DNA of 34,120 nucleotides from a virus (IMGVR_UViG_3300013104_000056:1-34120); one strand, 5' to 3'. Counted from the stretch's first letter, positions 16,631 to 23,384 are shown. Notes: generated by a model from the letters alone, not told the origin. Program-made: numbers and translations.

Positions 16631-17122
16631 TCACATTGCTAGAACCCCTGCAAACTGATTGCCTTTATTTTTTTGACCGTCACCAATCAAACGACTTCTT
16701 GAGGATGGATCTAATCCAAGTAAAGAACCAAACATTGCCATTTGACGAGCTGCTTCATTCATTGCTGTTAAGGCTGGGTTTTTAACAGGTCCACCCTGCG
16801 AACCAGCCACAACAATTCCATTCAAAGCAACTTCCTTTTGAGCCTGTCGCCAGTTCTCATAAGCAATGCAGAAACTTTCAACATTGTGCATATCAGTTAT
16901 GCGTAGGATTTTGTTTTTTAAGAGCTCAGGAACAATTTCACGCCAAATGGTTGGCGCATAATCTAAGTCGGCCATGTATTCAGGCACATCAATGTTTGTT
17001 ACTTCTGAAAACTCTGGAACATTGTTATTTAGAGGCCGTTTACCGGGGTTGCCTGCGGCCCGTTTTTTTTCGTCTGGTTTAGACCTTCTACCCCGACCAG
17101 GCACAGAAGCAATTCCACCCAT
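16631..17122 (-). CDS. Terminase small subunit (P27 family)
   Basis: 163 residues. It recognises packaging DNA and feeds it to TerL. P27 family features: basic start GRGRRSKPDEKKRAAGNPGKRPL, then AYENWRQAQKEVALNGIVV and KNPALTAMNEAARQMAMFGS, then LGLDPSSRSRL. It is the first packaging gene, and the G/C-biased DNA just upstream is a candidate cos. The HNH gene nearby supports a cos-type, HK97 gp74-assisted packaging system. Confidence 0.9.
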   Translation of the reverse strand: MGGIASVPGRGRRSKPDEKKRAAGNPGKRPLNNNVPEFSEVTNIDVPEYMADLDYAPTIWREIVPELLKNKILRITDMHNVESFCIAYENWRQAQKEVALNGIVVAGSQGGPVKNPALTAMNEAARQMAMFGSLLGLDPSSRSRLIGDGQKNKGNQFAGVLAM

Positions 17123-17253
17123 TTGTCAATCCACTAAATTTTTAATTTCGCGTGTGTAAAAATGTGACTGGGGGGGCGGTCATTTAGGCTAAGGGCCTGA
17201 ACTTTTACCCCACCCCTCCCCATCACGGCGATTTCTGCACACTTTTTGTGCAC
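17123..17253. other. Candidate cos / packaging region upstream of terS
   Basis: This 131-bp gene-free stretch has strong base skew unlike its surroundings: a run of seven G then CGG at 17170-17179, and a C-rich block at 17208-17222 that could pair with it imperfectly. A perfect TGCACA/TGTGCA hairpin lies at 17236-17252. In HK97-like phages with a P27 small terminase and HNH protein, cos normally lies here. The cut position cannot be read from the sequence. Confidence 0.35.
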
Positions 17254-17469
17254 TCATGCTTTAATTGCCAAGATTATCGAGTCAAGCTTACAAATCAGAA
17301 GAGGGATTGAAATTAAAAGAACTGACAAGAAAACTTTCTTCAAAGTTAGCTCTCTTATTTGTCCTAGCTGTTCTGATTTTACTGAATCATCAATACCGTC
17401 AACTTTAATTCGTGGCGGTGTTTGAACTATTGGCGGTGTTGGTCTTCTCTCTGGAATAGAGCTATTCAT
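17254..17469 (-). CDS. Small C-tail-anchored membrane protein, unknown function
   Basis: 71 residues. The first 30 are rich in proline and arginine (PERRPTPPIVQTPPRI), the middle is charged, and residues about 45-69 are one hydrophobic helix (KVFLSVLLISIPLLICKL), so it is probably anchored in the inner membrane by its C-terminus. AGGAG lies before the ATG. It sits alone between a terminator and the candidate cos region. Not recognised; a late regulator or lysis helper is possible but unsupported. Confidence 0.6.
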   Translation of the reverse strand: MNSSIPERRPTPPIVQTPPRIKVDGIDDSVKSEQLGQIRELTLKKVFLSVLLISIPLLICKLDSIILAIKA

Positions 17470-17512
17470 TGCCTATTCTCCTTGTATGTTTCTTTGCCTT
17501 TGTTGGTGGCAA

Positions 17513-17534
17513 TAAAAAACCTCCCGAAGGAGGC
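17513..17534 (-). terminator. Intrinsic terminator after zinc-ribbon gene
   Basis: 5-bp GC stem CCTCC-TTCG-GGAGG with a stable TTCG loop on the minus strand, followed by TTTTTTATTGCC. That tail is the same as the one after the terminators before the tape measure and holin genes. Confidence 0.8.
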
Positions 17535-17550
17535 CATTAGATTTATTAAG

Positions 17551-17907
17551 TTAGAGTTTTGCTGCTATTACTAATTCACGTAGTGTCGCACCAGTATGAG
17601 TATCTTTCATCTTCGTAACCCAATATAGGTGATTAAACCACTTCTTCAACTCCCAGCAGTAAACATCATCCATTGCTTTGGTATGGGTAGCATCATTCAC
17701 TTTGTCTTTACCGCCAAACTTAAGCAGCAATAACTCATCATGAGAAAATAACCATCCACATTTTGCACATTGATAAGTATGTTTATGCTCATCATGGAAT
17801 CTATTTGGATGAGGAATGATTGAGTCATGAGCACAAGAAGATTGTTCTTGAGTAACAGTGAACTCAAGCTTACGACCATCAATAGTTTTAAAAGTTCGTG
17901 TTGTCAT
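17551..17907 (-). CDS. Small zinc-ribbon-like protein, unknown function
   Basis: 118 residues. Likely zinc ligands are Cys25/His27 and Cys47/Cys50 in CAHD and CAKCGW. The rest is charged with several aromatic residues (WELKKWFNHLYW). An extended -10 promoter (TGG TATAAT) lies 39 bases upstream of the ATG and a perfect hairpin sits at its expected start point, so this gene probably has its own transcript, ended by the terminator at 17513-17534. Function unknown. Confidence 0.7.
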   Translation of the reverse strand: MTTRTFKTIDGRKLEFTVTQEQSSCAHDSIIPHPNRFHDEHKHTYQCAKCGWLFSHDELLLLKFGGKDKVNDATHTKAMDDVYCWELKKWFNHLYWVTKMKDTHTGATLRELVIAAKL

Positions 17908-17924
17908 AATTGCGCTCGCTTGGG

Positions 17925-17942
17925 TTTCGGTGAATGCCGAAA
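17925..17942 (-). promoter_or_regulatory. Palindrome at the expected +1 of the zinc-ribbon gene
   Basis: TTTCGG-N6-CCGAAA, a perfect 6-bp inverted repeat located where transcription from the TATAAT at 17946-17951 would begin. It could be an operator or a 5' stabilising hairpin. Confidence 0.4.
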
Positions 17943-17945
17943 GCC

Positions 17946-17954
17946 ATTATACCA
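17946..17954 (-). promoter_or_regulatory. Extended -10 promoter TGGTATAAT
   Basis: The minus strand reads TGGTATAAT (TGn plus a perfect -10). No good -35 is present, which the extended -10 can compensate. It would drive the zinc-ribbon gene at 17551-17907. Confidence 0.55.
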
Positions 17955-17967
17955 AACTAAGTTGCTG

Positions 17968-18144
17968 TTAAGGTTTCTTAGGTGGTTGTATTGGCTGCCC
18001 ATTAATTGCTTTATTCTGCTTATTGATATTGACAGAACAATTCTTTTGACAAGGCATATAGCCGCCGTGCTTACGGGTATAGAAGCAACCAACGCAATTA
18101 CATTCATCTTTGAATGAGATATGAATAGATCCTGTAATAATCAT
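17968..18144 (-). CDS. 58-residue cysteine-rich protein, unknown function
   Basis: A short gene that starts at an ATG overlapping the HNH stop codon (TAATG), with GGAG upstream. The protein begins MIITGSIHISFKDECNCVGC and has five cysteines: Cys15, Cys17, Cys20, Cys32 and Cys36. That suggests a small zinc finger. It ends in a proline-rich tail (GQPIQPPKKP). The coupling to HNH and the cysteine spacing make it more convincing than the competing 67-residue frame at 17904-18107. Not recognised. Confidence 0.65.
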   Translation of the reverse strand: MIITGSIHISFKDECNCVGCFYTRKHGGYMPCQKNCSVNINKQNKAINGQPIQPPKKP

Positions 18145-18494
18145 TACCCGCTCTCCTTTGCTGTCTTCTCTTTATGGCAAGCACCACAAAGGCTTTGTAG
18201 GTTATCTGGCTCATCATTGCCGCCAAACGCTTTAGCCTTGATATGGTCGACGTCTGTTGCTGGTGATATACGACCAACGGCGCGGCATTGCACACATAGA
18301 TAACCGTCACGCTCTAAAATACTTTCACGCAACTTACGCCATGCATGACCATAACCGCGCTCTGTAGTTGAGCCTGTACGGTCCTGCCGCTTTCCCCAAC
18401 CACTCCGCTTCTCTGCATGATCATCACAATATCCTTTCTGACTTGCAGACTTAACTACGTTTGTGCATCCGAATTCTCGGCAGGGTCTGGACAT
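18144..18494 (-). CDS. HNH endonuclease (HK97 gp74-like)
   Basis: 116 residues. Zinc-finger HNH fold: CVQC (67-70), DVDH (81-84, with the catalytic His84), NLQSLCGACHKEK (98-110, giving the Asn, the second Cys pair and His107). An additional N-terminal Cys motif is CREFGC...YCDDH. In HK97-type phages this nuclease is needed with terminase for cos cleavage. Its position near terS fits that role. It overlaps the upstream gene by 40 bp and is coupled to the small Cys-rich gene. Confidence 0.88.
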   Translation of the reverse strand: MSRPCREFGCTNVVKSASQKGYCDDHAEKRSGWGKRQDRTGSTTERGYGHAWRKLRESILERDGYLCVQCRAVGRISPATDVDHIKAKAFGGNDEPDNLQSLCGACHKEKTAKESG

Positions 18495-18715
18495 AGGCTT
18501 ACTCGCGCATCAACACCATTTAATAAATCAATCGATATCCAATCAATATCCAACCCTTTGCGTTGATATTCTTGGATCAACTTAACCAAGTTGAGTTCCA
18601 TCTGCTTCCGTAGAACTTCTGGTGTTTCAAGTTCGATTCTTACATAAAGTCTTTCAATGTCTTCATTTAAGCCATGAAAAGCCAAGCGATTATTGATAAT
18701 GCTCTTCGGAATCAT
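18455..18715 (-). CDS. Hypothetical protein, helical
   Basis: 86 residues from the ATG at 18715, which has AGGTGA 5 bases upstream; a GTG three codons earlier is the alternative. It is mostly helical and charged (LNEDIERLYVRIELETPEVL). It ends overlapping the HNH gene, and its start overlaps the preceding gene, so it is part of the coupled middle operon. No family recognised. Confidence 0.6.
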   Translation of the reverse strand: MIPKSIINNRLAFHGLNEDIERLYVRIELETPEVLRKQMELNLVKLIQEYQRKGLDIDWISIDLLNGVDARVSLCPDPAENSDAQT

Positions 18716-19253
18716 CTTGCTCACCTTTTAGATCTGGTAGTGAATGAATAACACTATGGATATCTTTAACCTTCTTGGTTACTGCTGGTGGTATCTTCTT
18801 AGAAAGTTCAGAATTAATTTCTAAAAGTTTTTTCAAACTATCATTCTGCTTCGGTGTTAGAACAGTTTCATGCTCATGCAACAACCAAGTACCTTCTTTG
18901 GGCACATAATCCACACCATCAGTCCAGACACCCGACTTTGGCGAACCATGCTCATGCTCAAGAAATGCTTTCTCATCTTGGAGCTTTTGCATTGCTTCTT
19001 GTATTTCATGTAAACGGTTAAAAGCATCATTGCGTTTAGTTACCTTTAGATCACCCAACAAGGCATCAATCTGTTCTTGATTGGTTGGGTGTACTTCAAT
19101 AACCGCCTTCCATGGTTGACCCGGCTCAGCCACTAAAGTGATTTTGTTTACATGTTGAAGATACTCGCCATTATCAAGAAGAACTTTAGTTCCATTGCAC
19201 AATGTGAGGCTACCTTTGCTTTCTGGTGGGATAATGCTTGCTACTCTAGGCAT
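18690..19253 (-). CDS. Hypothetical protein carrying a tape-measure-like VPKEGTWLL module
   Basis: 187 residues. Residues 1-60 look like a small beta domain (LCNGTKVLLDNGEYLQHV), 75-100 a coiled coil, and 108-145 a motif GVDYVPKEGTWLLHEHETVL followed by PKQNDSLKKLLE. That motif closely matches the tape measure C-terminus (GIGNVPKEGTWLL, then ERVL and NQNKDLTNYL). The C-terminal third is charged. Function is unknown. The shared module could bind a common partner, or reflect recombination within the genome. Coupled to genes on both sides. Confidence 0.65.
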   Translation of the reverse strand: MPRVASIIPPESKGSLTLCNGTKVLLDNGEYLQHVNKITLVAEPGQPWKAVIEVHPTNQEQIDALLGDLKVTKRNDAFNRLHEIQEAMQKLQDEKAFLEHEHGSPKSGVWTDGVDYVPKEGTWLLHEHETVLTPKQNDSLKKLLEINSELSKKIPPAVTKKVKDIHSVIHSLPDLKGEQDDSEEHYQ

Positions 19254-19491
19254 CGTTATTAATCCTCTTTAACCCTAGCTTTGCTAAGTCTTCATCACTT
19301 AACTGCTCAATTGTTGTTTTTTTATCTACAGCTGCAACACTTAAGCCTGTATGTTTGGCTATGGCTTGCAATTCTTTATGAAAACATTCGTGTTGGTGTG
19401 ATGAAACAAAACTGCTTAAGTCGTATTTAACAATTAGATATTTTGTTTCTGGTCTGATTTGCTCAATCTCAAAGCTCGGATCTATTACCAT
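19246..19491 (-). CDS. Hypothetical protein
   Basis: 81 residues from the ATG at 19491 with GGTGG upstream, one base after the stop of the preceding gene. It contains TKYLIVKYDLSSFVSSHQHE followed by a Cys/His-containing helix, and ends DEDLAKLGLKRI, a helical hairpin. It overlaps the next gene by 8 bp. Not recognised. Confidence 0.6.
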   Translation of the reverse strand: MVIDPSFEIEQIRPETKYLIVKYDLSSFVSSHQHECFHKELQAIAKHTGLSVAAVDKKTTIEQLSDEDLAKLGLKRINNDA

Positions 19492-19492
19492 A

Positions 19493-19678
19493 TCAACCAC
19501 CATCTAGTGATGCTGAGCTGCTTTTAGGTTCTTCCTCTTCAAACATTGACAAGACTTCACTCAATTGTGCTGCCTGTTCAGCATTGATTTGAATTAATAA
19601 ATTGTTCTGCTCGAGCAATTTATTGTTTTGTTCAATAAGCTTGATTAACAGTTCTTGTTGGTTTATTTCACTGGTCAT
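19493..19678 (-). CDS. Small coiled-coil protein
   Basis: 61 residues from the ATG at 19678 with GGTG upstream. A heptad-like repeat of Leu/Ile with Gln/Asn (QELLIKLIEQNNKLLEQNN) spans most of the protein, then an acidic Ser-rich end. Probably an oligomerising adaptor. It overlaps the NinB gene by 11 bp. No function can be named. Confidence 0.55.
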   Translation of the reverse strand: MTSEINQQELLIKLIEQNNKLLEQNNLLIQINAEQAAQLSEVLSMFEEEEPKSSSASLDGG

Positions 19679-20198
19679 CTTGATAACACCATTTGAGGTC
19701 ATCTGGAATGGTCAGCTTTATGCCTAAGTCTCTATGGGCATATATATTGATCTTGTCCAGATATTTAGTGAATTCTTTGATTGTGGCCTTTCTACTCTGC
19801 AAATGGTCTTTAATGAACGTGTGAACCAATTGTTGGTAGTCCTTCTCAAGCTGCTGGTGTTTAGGGCCATCAAAAGCCTGAATCACATCTTTAAAGTTCT
19901 GCAAGGCGTAGTATTTTTCCGCAGTCTCTTGCCGACTTTCTACATAGATCCGAGCCAAGTATTTTTTCTTGAAAAATAAATGAGTCTGGTTCTTTGAGTT
20001 TCCTGTTTTCAGCCTGATCTGCTCAAGCCAAGCCCAATAGAGTCGATTTTGGGCGGCGCTCCTATCATCAGCTTTCTGATTGATTCTGACGATTAACGGC
20101 GCGCCTTCTGCGATTGCATTTGAATGATGGGTGTTGAGGTAGTTAATTACCTGAACAATCCCAGAATAACTATTGATTGGGAACGTTGCTGGCTCCAT
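19668..20198 (-). CDS. ninB: NinB-like recombination protein
   Basis: 176 residues. NinB (lambda Orf) binds single-stranded DNA and helps Red/RecF-type recombination. Visible family features are an N-terminal helix followed by PLIVRINQKADDRSAAQNRLYW, in which R-S-x-x-Q-N-x-x-Y-W-x-W is the hallmark, then a helical C-terminal half. The length fits (lambda NinB is about 146). It sits in a nin-like cluster with small zinc-finger genes. Confidence 0.8.
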   Translation of the reverse strand: MEPATFPINSYSGIVQVINYLNTHHSNAIAEGAPLIVRINQKADDRSAAQNRLYWAWLEQIRLKTGNSKNQTHLFFKKKYLARIYVESRQETAEKYYALQNFKDVIQAFDGPKHQQLEKDYQQLVHTFIKDHLQSRKATIKEFTKYLDKINIYAHRDLGIKLTIPDDLKWCYQDDQ

Positions 20199-20213
20199 AT
20201 TCCCACCTATAAA

Positions 20214-20612
20214 TTAATCATCCACGGCGGCACGTTTACCAGCTTCTAACACTGGAACATTAGCCTCAGTCGGAACGTAAATAATTTGCTGAATCTTGCC
20301 ATCACGCAAAGCATCACCAAATGCACCAATAAACTCTTGCTTACGGTACTCTGGATAATCTTTTGCGGCTTGACCGATAGTTTTGATTGCTTCTGCACGT
20401 AACTTCGCGCTTTCAAGCTCAGCTCGCGCCGTTTGAACCTGAATCATTTTTGATTGTTCAGCTTCTGCCAATAGTGCTTGACCATTCATGCCCTGCTTCC
20501 ACACCTTATAATGAGGCCATGCAAACATAAGCAACATAATGACAATTAAAATGGCGACAAAGCATAACGCGGCTAACACTACATCAGCTTGGCCTTTCTG
20601 GTTGGTTTTCAT
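20214..20612 (-). CDS. Membrane-anchored helical protein (SPFH/Band 7 C-terminal-like)
   Basis: 132 residues from the ATG at 20612 with GGAAG upstream. One transmembrane helix at about 9-32 (LAALCFVAILIVIMLLMF) is followed by a long Ala/Glu/Gln helix (AEAEQSKMIQVQTARAELES) and a segment YPEYRKQEFIGAFGDALRDG, IQQIIYVPTEANVPVLEAGK. This resembles the tail of stomatin/SPFH proteins without the SPFH domain. It may form a membrane-associated ring or scaffold; function not known. A terminator lies just before it. Confidence 0.65.
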   Translation of the reverse strand: MKTNQKGQADVVLAALCFVAILIVIMLLMFAWPHYKVWKQGMNGQALLAEAEQSKMIQVQTARAELESAKLRAEAIKTIGQAAKDYPEYRKQEFIGAFGDALRDGKIQQIIYVPTEANVPVLEAGKRAAVDD

Positions 20613-20636
20613 TTCTCGCTTCCTTTTTATGGACAC

Positions 20637-20657
20637 AAAAAAAGAGCCTCTCGGCTC
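20637..20657 (-). terminator. Intrinsic terminator before the membrane protein gene
   Basis: GAGCC-GAGA-GGCTC stem followed by seven T on the minus strand. It lies between the zinc-finger gene at 20715-20990 and the membrane protein gene. Confidence 0.78.
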
Positions 20658-20660
20658 CGG

Positions 20661-20700
20661 TTAAAACCCACCGCTTTTAATGGGTTAATTTGGGTTTTAA
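20661..20700 (-). repeat. Competing inverted repeats (possible alternative RNA folds)
   Basis: TTAAAACCCA (20661-20670) can pair fully with TGGGTTTTAA (20691-20700), while its inner AACCCA can instead pair with TGGGTT at 20681-20686. The two folds exclude each other and sit directly upstream of the terminator at 20637-20657 in the direction of transcription. Confidence 0.4.
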
Positions 20701-20714
20701 TAGTTTTTATAATT

Positions 20715-20990
20715 TCAAAATAGGTCATCTTCTGGCTCAAGCATTGCATTGGTCCGCTTAAGCCATTTATCAAATAGTTCTTCACTTTCCTGTCTGCTGC
20801 CTAATTGGTAGGTATCAAATAAATGATGACAGGAAAAACACAATGAAACGGTTTTTGAGTCACAAGCCTTAATGGATCTGCCTTTACCGTCTTTGCTTGA
20901 ATTAGAATGCGCGGCTTGGCTTGGTGCTGGTGCGCCACATCTCATGCATGGCAGCTTGCGAACTTGAGCTAATCGATTAGCATCACGCAT
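20715..20990 (-). CDS. HNH-like zinc-finger protein (putative nuclease, DUF968/NinG-type role)
   Basis: 91 residues. Cys15-x2-Cys18, His28 in QAAHSN, Cys51-x2-Cys54-His55-His56: a treble-clef / His-Me finger pattern like phage proteins that act in Holliday-junction or flap processing (DUF968, NinG, Ref types). The length is below most of those families. It starts 8 bp before the stop of the small gene upstream. Assignment to one family is uncertain; a DNA-binding zinc protein is likely. Confidence 0.65.
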   Translation of the reverse strand: MRDANRLAQVRKLPCMRCGAPAPSQAAHSNSSKDGKGRSIKACDSKTVSLCFSCHHLFDTYQLGSRQESEELFDKWLKRTNAMLEPEDDLF

Positions 20991-21156
20991 TTAGTATTGA
21001 CCGCAAATTGTTAATCTGGCTTTTCAGTCGGAGAATGATGCTATCTATGACAAGCATTTCATCACGACTTAACCCGGTGCGAGATAAATTCTGGTAGCGG
21101 CTTAATTCTTCTGAGTATTTATCAAGATTCTTTTTTGCTTCAACAATATCTGTCAT
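20983..21156 (-). CDS. 57-residue helical protein, unknown function
   Basis: Short gene: the ATG at 21156 has GGGGGAT directly upstream, a very strong ribosome site, and the stop overlaps the next gene's start by 8 bp. The sequence starts MTDIVEAKKNLDKYSEELSR, has RTGLSRDEM in the middle and ILRLKSQINNLRSIL at the end: two amphipathic helices, probably a helical hairpin. It is the first gene after the long terminator-containing leader, so it would be the first product of the candidate late transcript. Confidence 0.65.
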   Translation of the reverse strand: MTDIVEAKKNLDKYSEELSRYQNLSRTGLSRDEMLVIDSIILRLKSQINNLRSILNA

Positions 21157-21167
21157 ATATCCCCCAG

Positions 21168-21208
21168 AAAAATAAAAGCCCCGCCAATAACTAGTATTTG
21201 GCAGGGCT
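21168..21208 (-). terminator. Leader terminator 2 (just before the 57-residue gene)
   Basis: 11-bp stem AGCCCTGCCAA/TTGGCGGGGCT on the minus strand, G-U compatible on that strand only, followed by TTTATTTTT. It lies between the candidate promoter at 21443-21471 and the first gene. Confidence 0.82.
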
Positions 21209-21442
21209 TCATGCGCCGTAATCCGTTCGGCAAAATTGAGAGGTGCCCCAACAAAGCACCTCCCGCGAGATAACTAAAATAAATACCTTCAAATTTGATG
21301 GCATCTTTTTATTCTTCAGAAACGCAAAAAGCCCATCAACTTAATGACAGGCTTTAATCTAGATTCACCTTCTTGCTTATGTTGCAAGGGTTACTAACTA
21401 ATTTAGTTGCACCTTATTTACACTTCGCACAACTTTAACACA
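21209..21442 (-). other. Untranslated leader with three hairpins
   Basis: No gene is visible. From the promoter leftward the leader has AACTAA-T-TTAGTT near 21395-21407, a terminator at 21324-21355, and GAGGTGC/GCACCTC near 21240-21262. A leader with terminators placed before the first gene is the layout of lambda pR'-tR' and of put-type antitermination regions. The assignment is inferred. Confidence 0.5.
21324..21355 (-). terminator. Leader terminator 1
   Basis: AAAGCC and GGCTTT form the base of a hairpin with an inner TCAT/GATG pairing, followed by TTTTT on the minus strand. About 85 bases downstream of the candidate late promoter. Confidence 0.6.
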
Positions 21443-21471
21443 AAAATACCACTACCCCTGATCAGGGTCAA
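21443..21471 (-). promoter_or_regulatory. Candidate late promoter with palindromic spacer
   Basis: On the minus strand: TTGACC, a 17-base spacer, TATTTT. The spacer contains most of the perfect 12-bp palindrome CCCTGATCAGGG (21456-21467), a possible activator or repressor site. It lies immediately after the stop of the gene at 21476 and would drive the leader, nin-like region and structural genes. Confidence 0.55.
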
Positions 21472-21475
21472 GTGC

Positions 21476-22372
21476 TCAAGCAAAATTATTTGCATATTTC
21501 TCAATAATTTTTTGCTCATGTGGTTTTGTAAACAATACGGCGAATTGGATTAAGTTTTCAGGAATAAATAAGCGATTACCTCTTTTAATGTAATCCTCTA
21601 GCTCCCGCAAATTCTGGTCATGTTGTCTTAATTTTTTAGCTAATGCTTTAAGCGCCACCCCTTCCATTTGGTTAGGGTTCTTGATTTCTCTGTACAGTCG
21701 ATCAAAGTAGTCCTTTAATCTTTCGGCATTATGCCAAGCAGCTATCACATCATATTCAGCAATATTTCCGACTAGCACGCGCTTAATATCTGTCACGTTC
21801 TTTTTACCACTCAGAATTTCGGCGTTTACCTCTTCCTCTGTTTTAAAGTCATCAATATATATTGCGCCGCTGCTTGAGACTTCTTGCCCAATTCTTCTAC
21901 GCATCCAGTAATCCAAAGCATCTTCTTTGAAGCTCTTAATTGCCATTTTGATTTGCAAAAATGTCATTCTGCCCGACTGCGTCAAGATACTTTCAAGGTT
22001 TTCTTTTAACTGAGGCAGCTTCTCAAACATTGCTTTAATTTGTAGATATTGATTTGCATTATCTCTAAGGTGCTTAAACTGTTTTGCTTTTTCATCAAAG
22101 GTCATGCCAAAGTGCTTTTTCCCACAGTTGTGGCCAATGATAATTTCATTACCATCATGAAGCTGTGCGATATATCCTTTTTGATGATTCTTCCCGCAAC
22201 TTGAAATTCCACAACTAACCATTTCCCTTAATACATAAAACCCGACTAAATCAGAGATAGTGTTTGAAACGTCTTCCCCCCTAGCAATCGTTACCTTTTC
22301 GACAAAATTGGGTCTAGATGTGATTTCTTCAAAATTTGTTATTAAATTAAAGTGTTGGGGATTTTCTATCAT
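21476..22372 (-). CDS. Unknown 298-residue protein with a zinc site
   Basis: Cys54, Cys59, Cys83 and His87 (VSCGISSCGKNH and GHNCGKKHFGM) look like one zinc site inside a small beta domain. The rest is helical and charged. I do not recognise the family. It is encoded directly upstream of the candidate late promoter and directly downstream of the Q-like gene, so a role in late regulation or replication is possible. Codon use and spacing look normal for the operon. Confidence 0.7.
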   Translation of the reverse strand: MIENPQHFNLITNFEEITSRPNFVEKVTIARGEDVSNTISDLVGFYVLREMVSCGISSCGKNHQKGYIAQLHDGNEIIIGHNCGKKHFGMTFDEKAKQFKHLRDNANQYLQIKAMFEKLPQLKENLESILTQSGRMTFLQIKMAIKSFKEDALDYWMRRRIGQEVSSSGAIYIDDFKTEEEVNAEILSGKKNVTDIKRVLVGNIAEYDVIAAWHNAERLKDYFDRLYREIKNPNQMEGVALKALAKKLRQHDQNLRELEDYIKRGNRLFIPENLIQFAVLFTKPHEQKIIEKYANNFA

Positions 22373-22437
22373 TCTTGCTCACCGTTGCTCAATCTTCATA
22401 CAATTATCTGAATTACCAATAAATATCAATAGTTAGA

Positions 22438-22932
22438 TCATACCGATCCGTTTTTATATTCAATAAACTGATAGCGATTGTGCAAAGCAGCCAACCCGCA
22501 ACGAACATCGTATTTTGCATCCATGGCAGTACGATCTGAATTTACTAGTTGCGTCCAAGATTTTTGATTGAAATATCTCTCTATTATTGCATCCATCCAA
22601 TCAAGCATAGCTTCAGAGGTGCAGCCGTCTAAAATATCAATAATCAAGCGCTGTACGGCTCTAGCCTCATCATCTGTAATTAAACAGACATTAGGTTTTT
22701 TTGAGTTTTTATCAATGAAGCTTTCATCACACATGTAGTAAGCAACAATCTTTTCTCTATCGCCCTTCTTAAGTCTTAGTTTTGCTTTCTTAATCGCCCC
22801 CACTAACGGGTTTTCAGTAGATCCACCAAATCGAATCATTGCACCCTGCCAATAACCAAATTGACGCAACCATTCTGGCAAATCGTATTTAGACCAATCA
22901 ACACCCTGCATGATATGTAACTTTGAATTCAT
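22438..22932 (-). CDS. Possible Q-like antitermination protein
   Basis: 164 residues from the ATG at 22932, which overlaps the previous stop (ATGA). The start LPEWLRQFGYWQGAMIRFGG and the segment CLITDDEARAVQRLIIDIL, followed by a helical end with GLAALHNRYQFIEY, loosely match the phage antitermination Q layout: W-x-x-W-G near the start, C-x-x-D-D-x-A in the middle, and a final helix. Position upstream of the candidate late promoter and leader terminators supports this. The match is by eye, so moderate confidence only. Confidence 0.55.
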   Translation of the reverse strand: MNSKLHIMQGVDWSKYDLPEWLRQFGYWQGAMIRFGGSTENPLVGAIKKAKLRLKKGDREKIVAYYMCDESFIDKNSKKPNVCLITDDEARAVQRLIIDILDGCTSEAMLDWMDAIIERYFNQKSWTQLVNSDRTAMDAKYDVRCGLAALHNRYQFIEYKNGSV

Positions 22933-23384
22933 AGATCCCAACCCTCATTTACCGCTTTATTTGATGTATTCATGCTTACTAGTGTTCGTAGTTCGTCACG
23001 TTCTTGCTTAACCTTTTTCAGGTGATGTTCATGCCCAATTGTTTCGCCGTGATGAGCTGCTTTTAATTGCTTTATTTCTTTATATTTCCGTTCAATCAGT
23101 TGGTTAATAGATTGGTCTTGATATTTGATAATTCTGTGCTGAATGATTACTCGCTTTGTAAGATTATCAAGCACGGTTTGGGTATTTACTGCACCCTCTA
23201 AAACCTCATCCGCTTTAATCGCTGCCTCAAATATTGAGAACACACCCCATAAGAGAACAAGCCATAAAAACCATGACGGCAAGCCATTGGCAGAGAGCGC
23301 TGTATATACAATTGCCACCATGCCAAAAATAGAAAATCTAGCTACCACTAAATCAAGGTTAGGCTTAAACGTCTTCTGATTCAT
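22929..23384 (-). CDS. Membrane protein with coiled-coil tail, unknown function
   Basis: 151 residues. Two transmembrane helices at about 15-33 and 37-55 (FGMVAIVYTALSANG; FLWLVLLWGVFSIF), then a long charged coiled coil (LIERKYKEIKQLKAAHHG). It is coupled to genes on both sides by ATGA overlaps, within the replication operon. Not recognised; a membrane-associated anchor for replication or exclusion is possible. Confidence 0.6.
   Translation of the reverse strand: MNQKTFKPNLDLVVARFSIFGMVAIVYTALSANGLPSWFLWLVLLWGVFSIFEAAIKADEVLEGAVNTQTVLDNLTKRVIIQHRIIKYQDQSINQLIERKYKEIKQLKAAHHGETIGHEHHLKKVKQERDELRTLVSMNTSNKAVNEGWDL

Noticed and set aside
17904-18107. 67-residue minus-strand frame between HNH and the zinc-ribbon gene
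   Set aside because: It overlaps the 58-residue Cys-rich frame, which has a TAATG-coupled start, GGAG upstream and a plausible zinc pattern; the 67-residue frame has neither.
21404-21411. TAGTTGCA as an additional integrase arm site
   Set aside because: A single copy without the 11-bp partner, 10 kb from attP; likely chance in the leader sequence.
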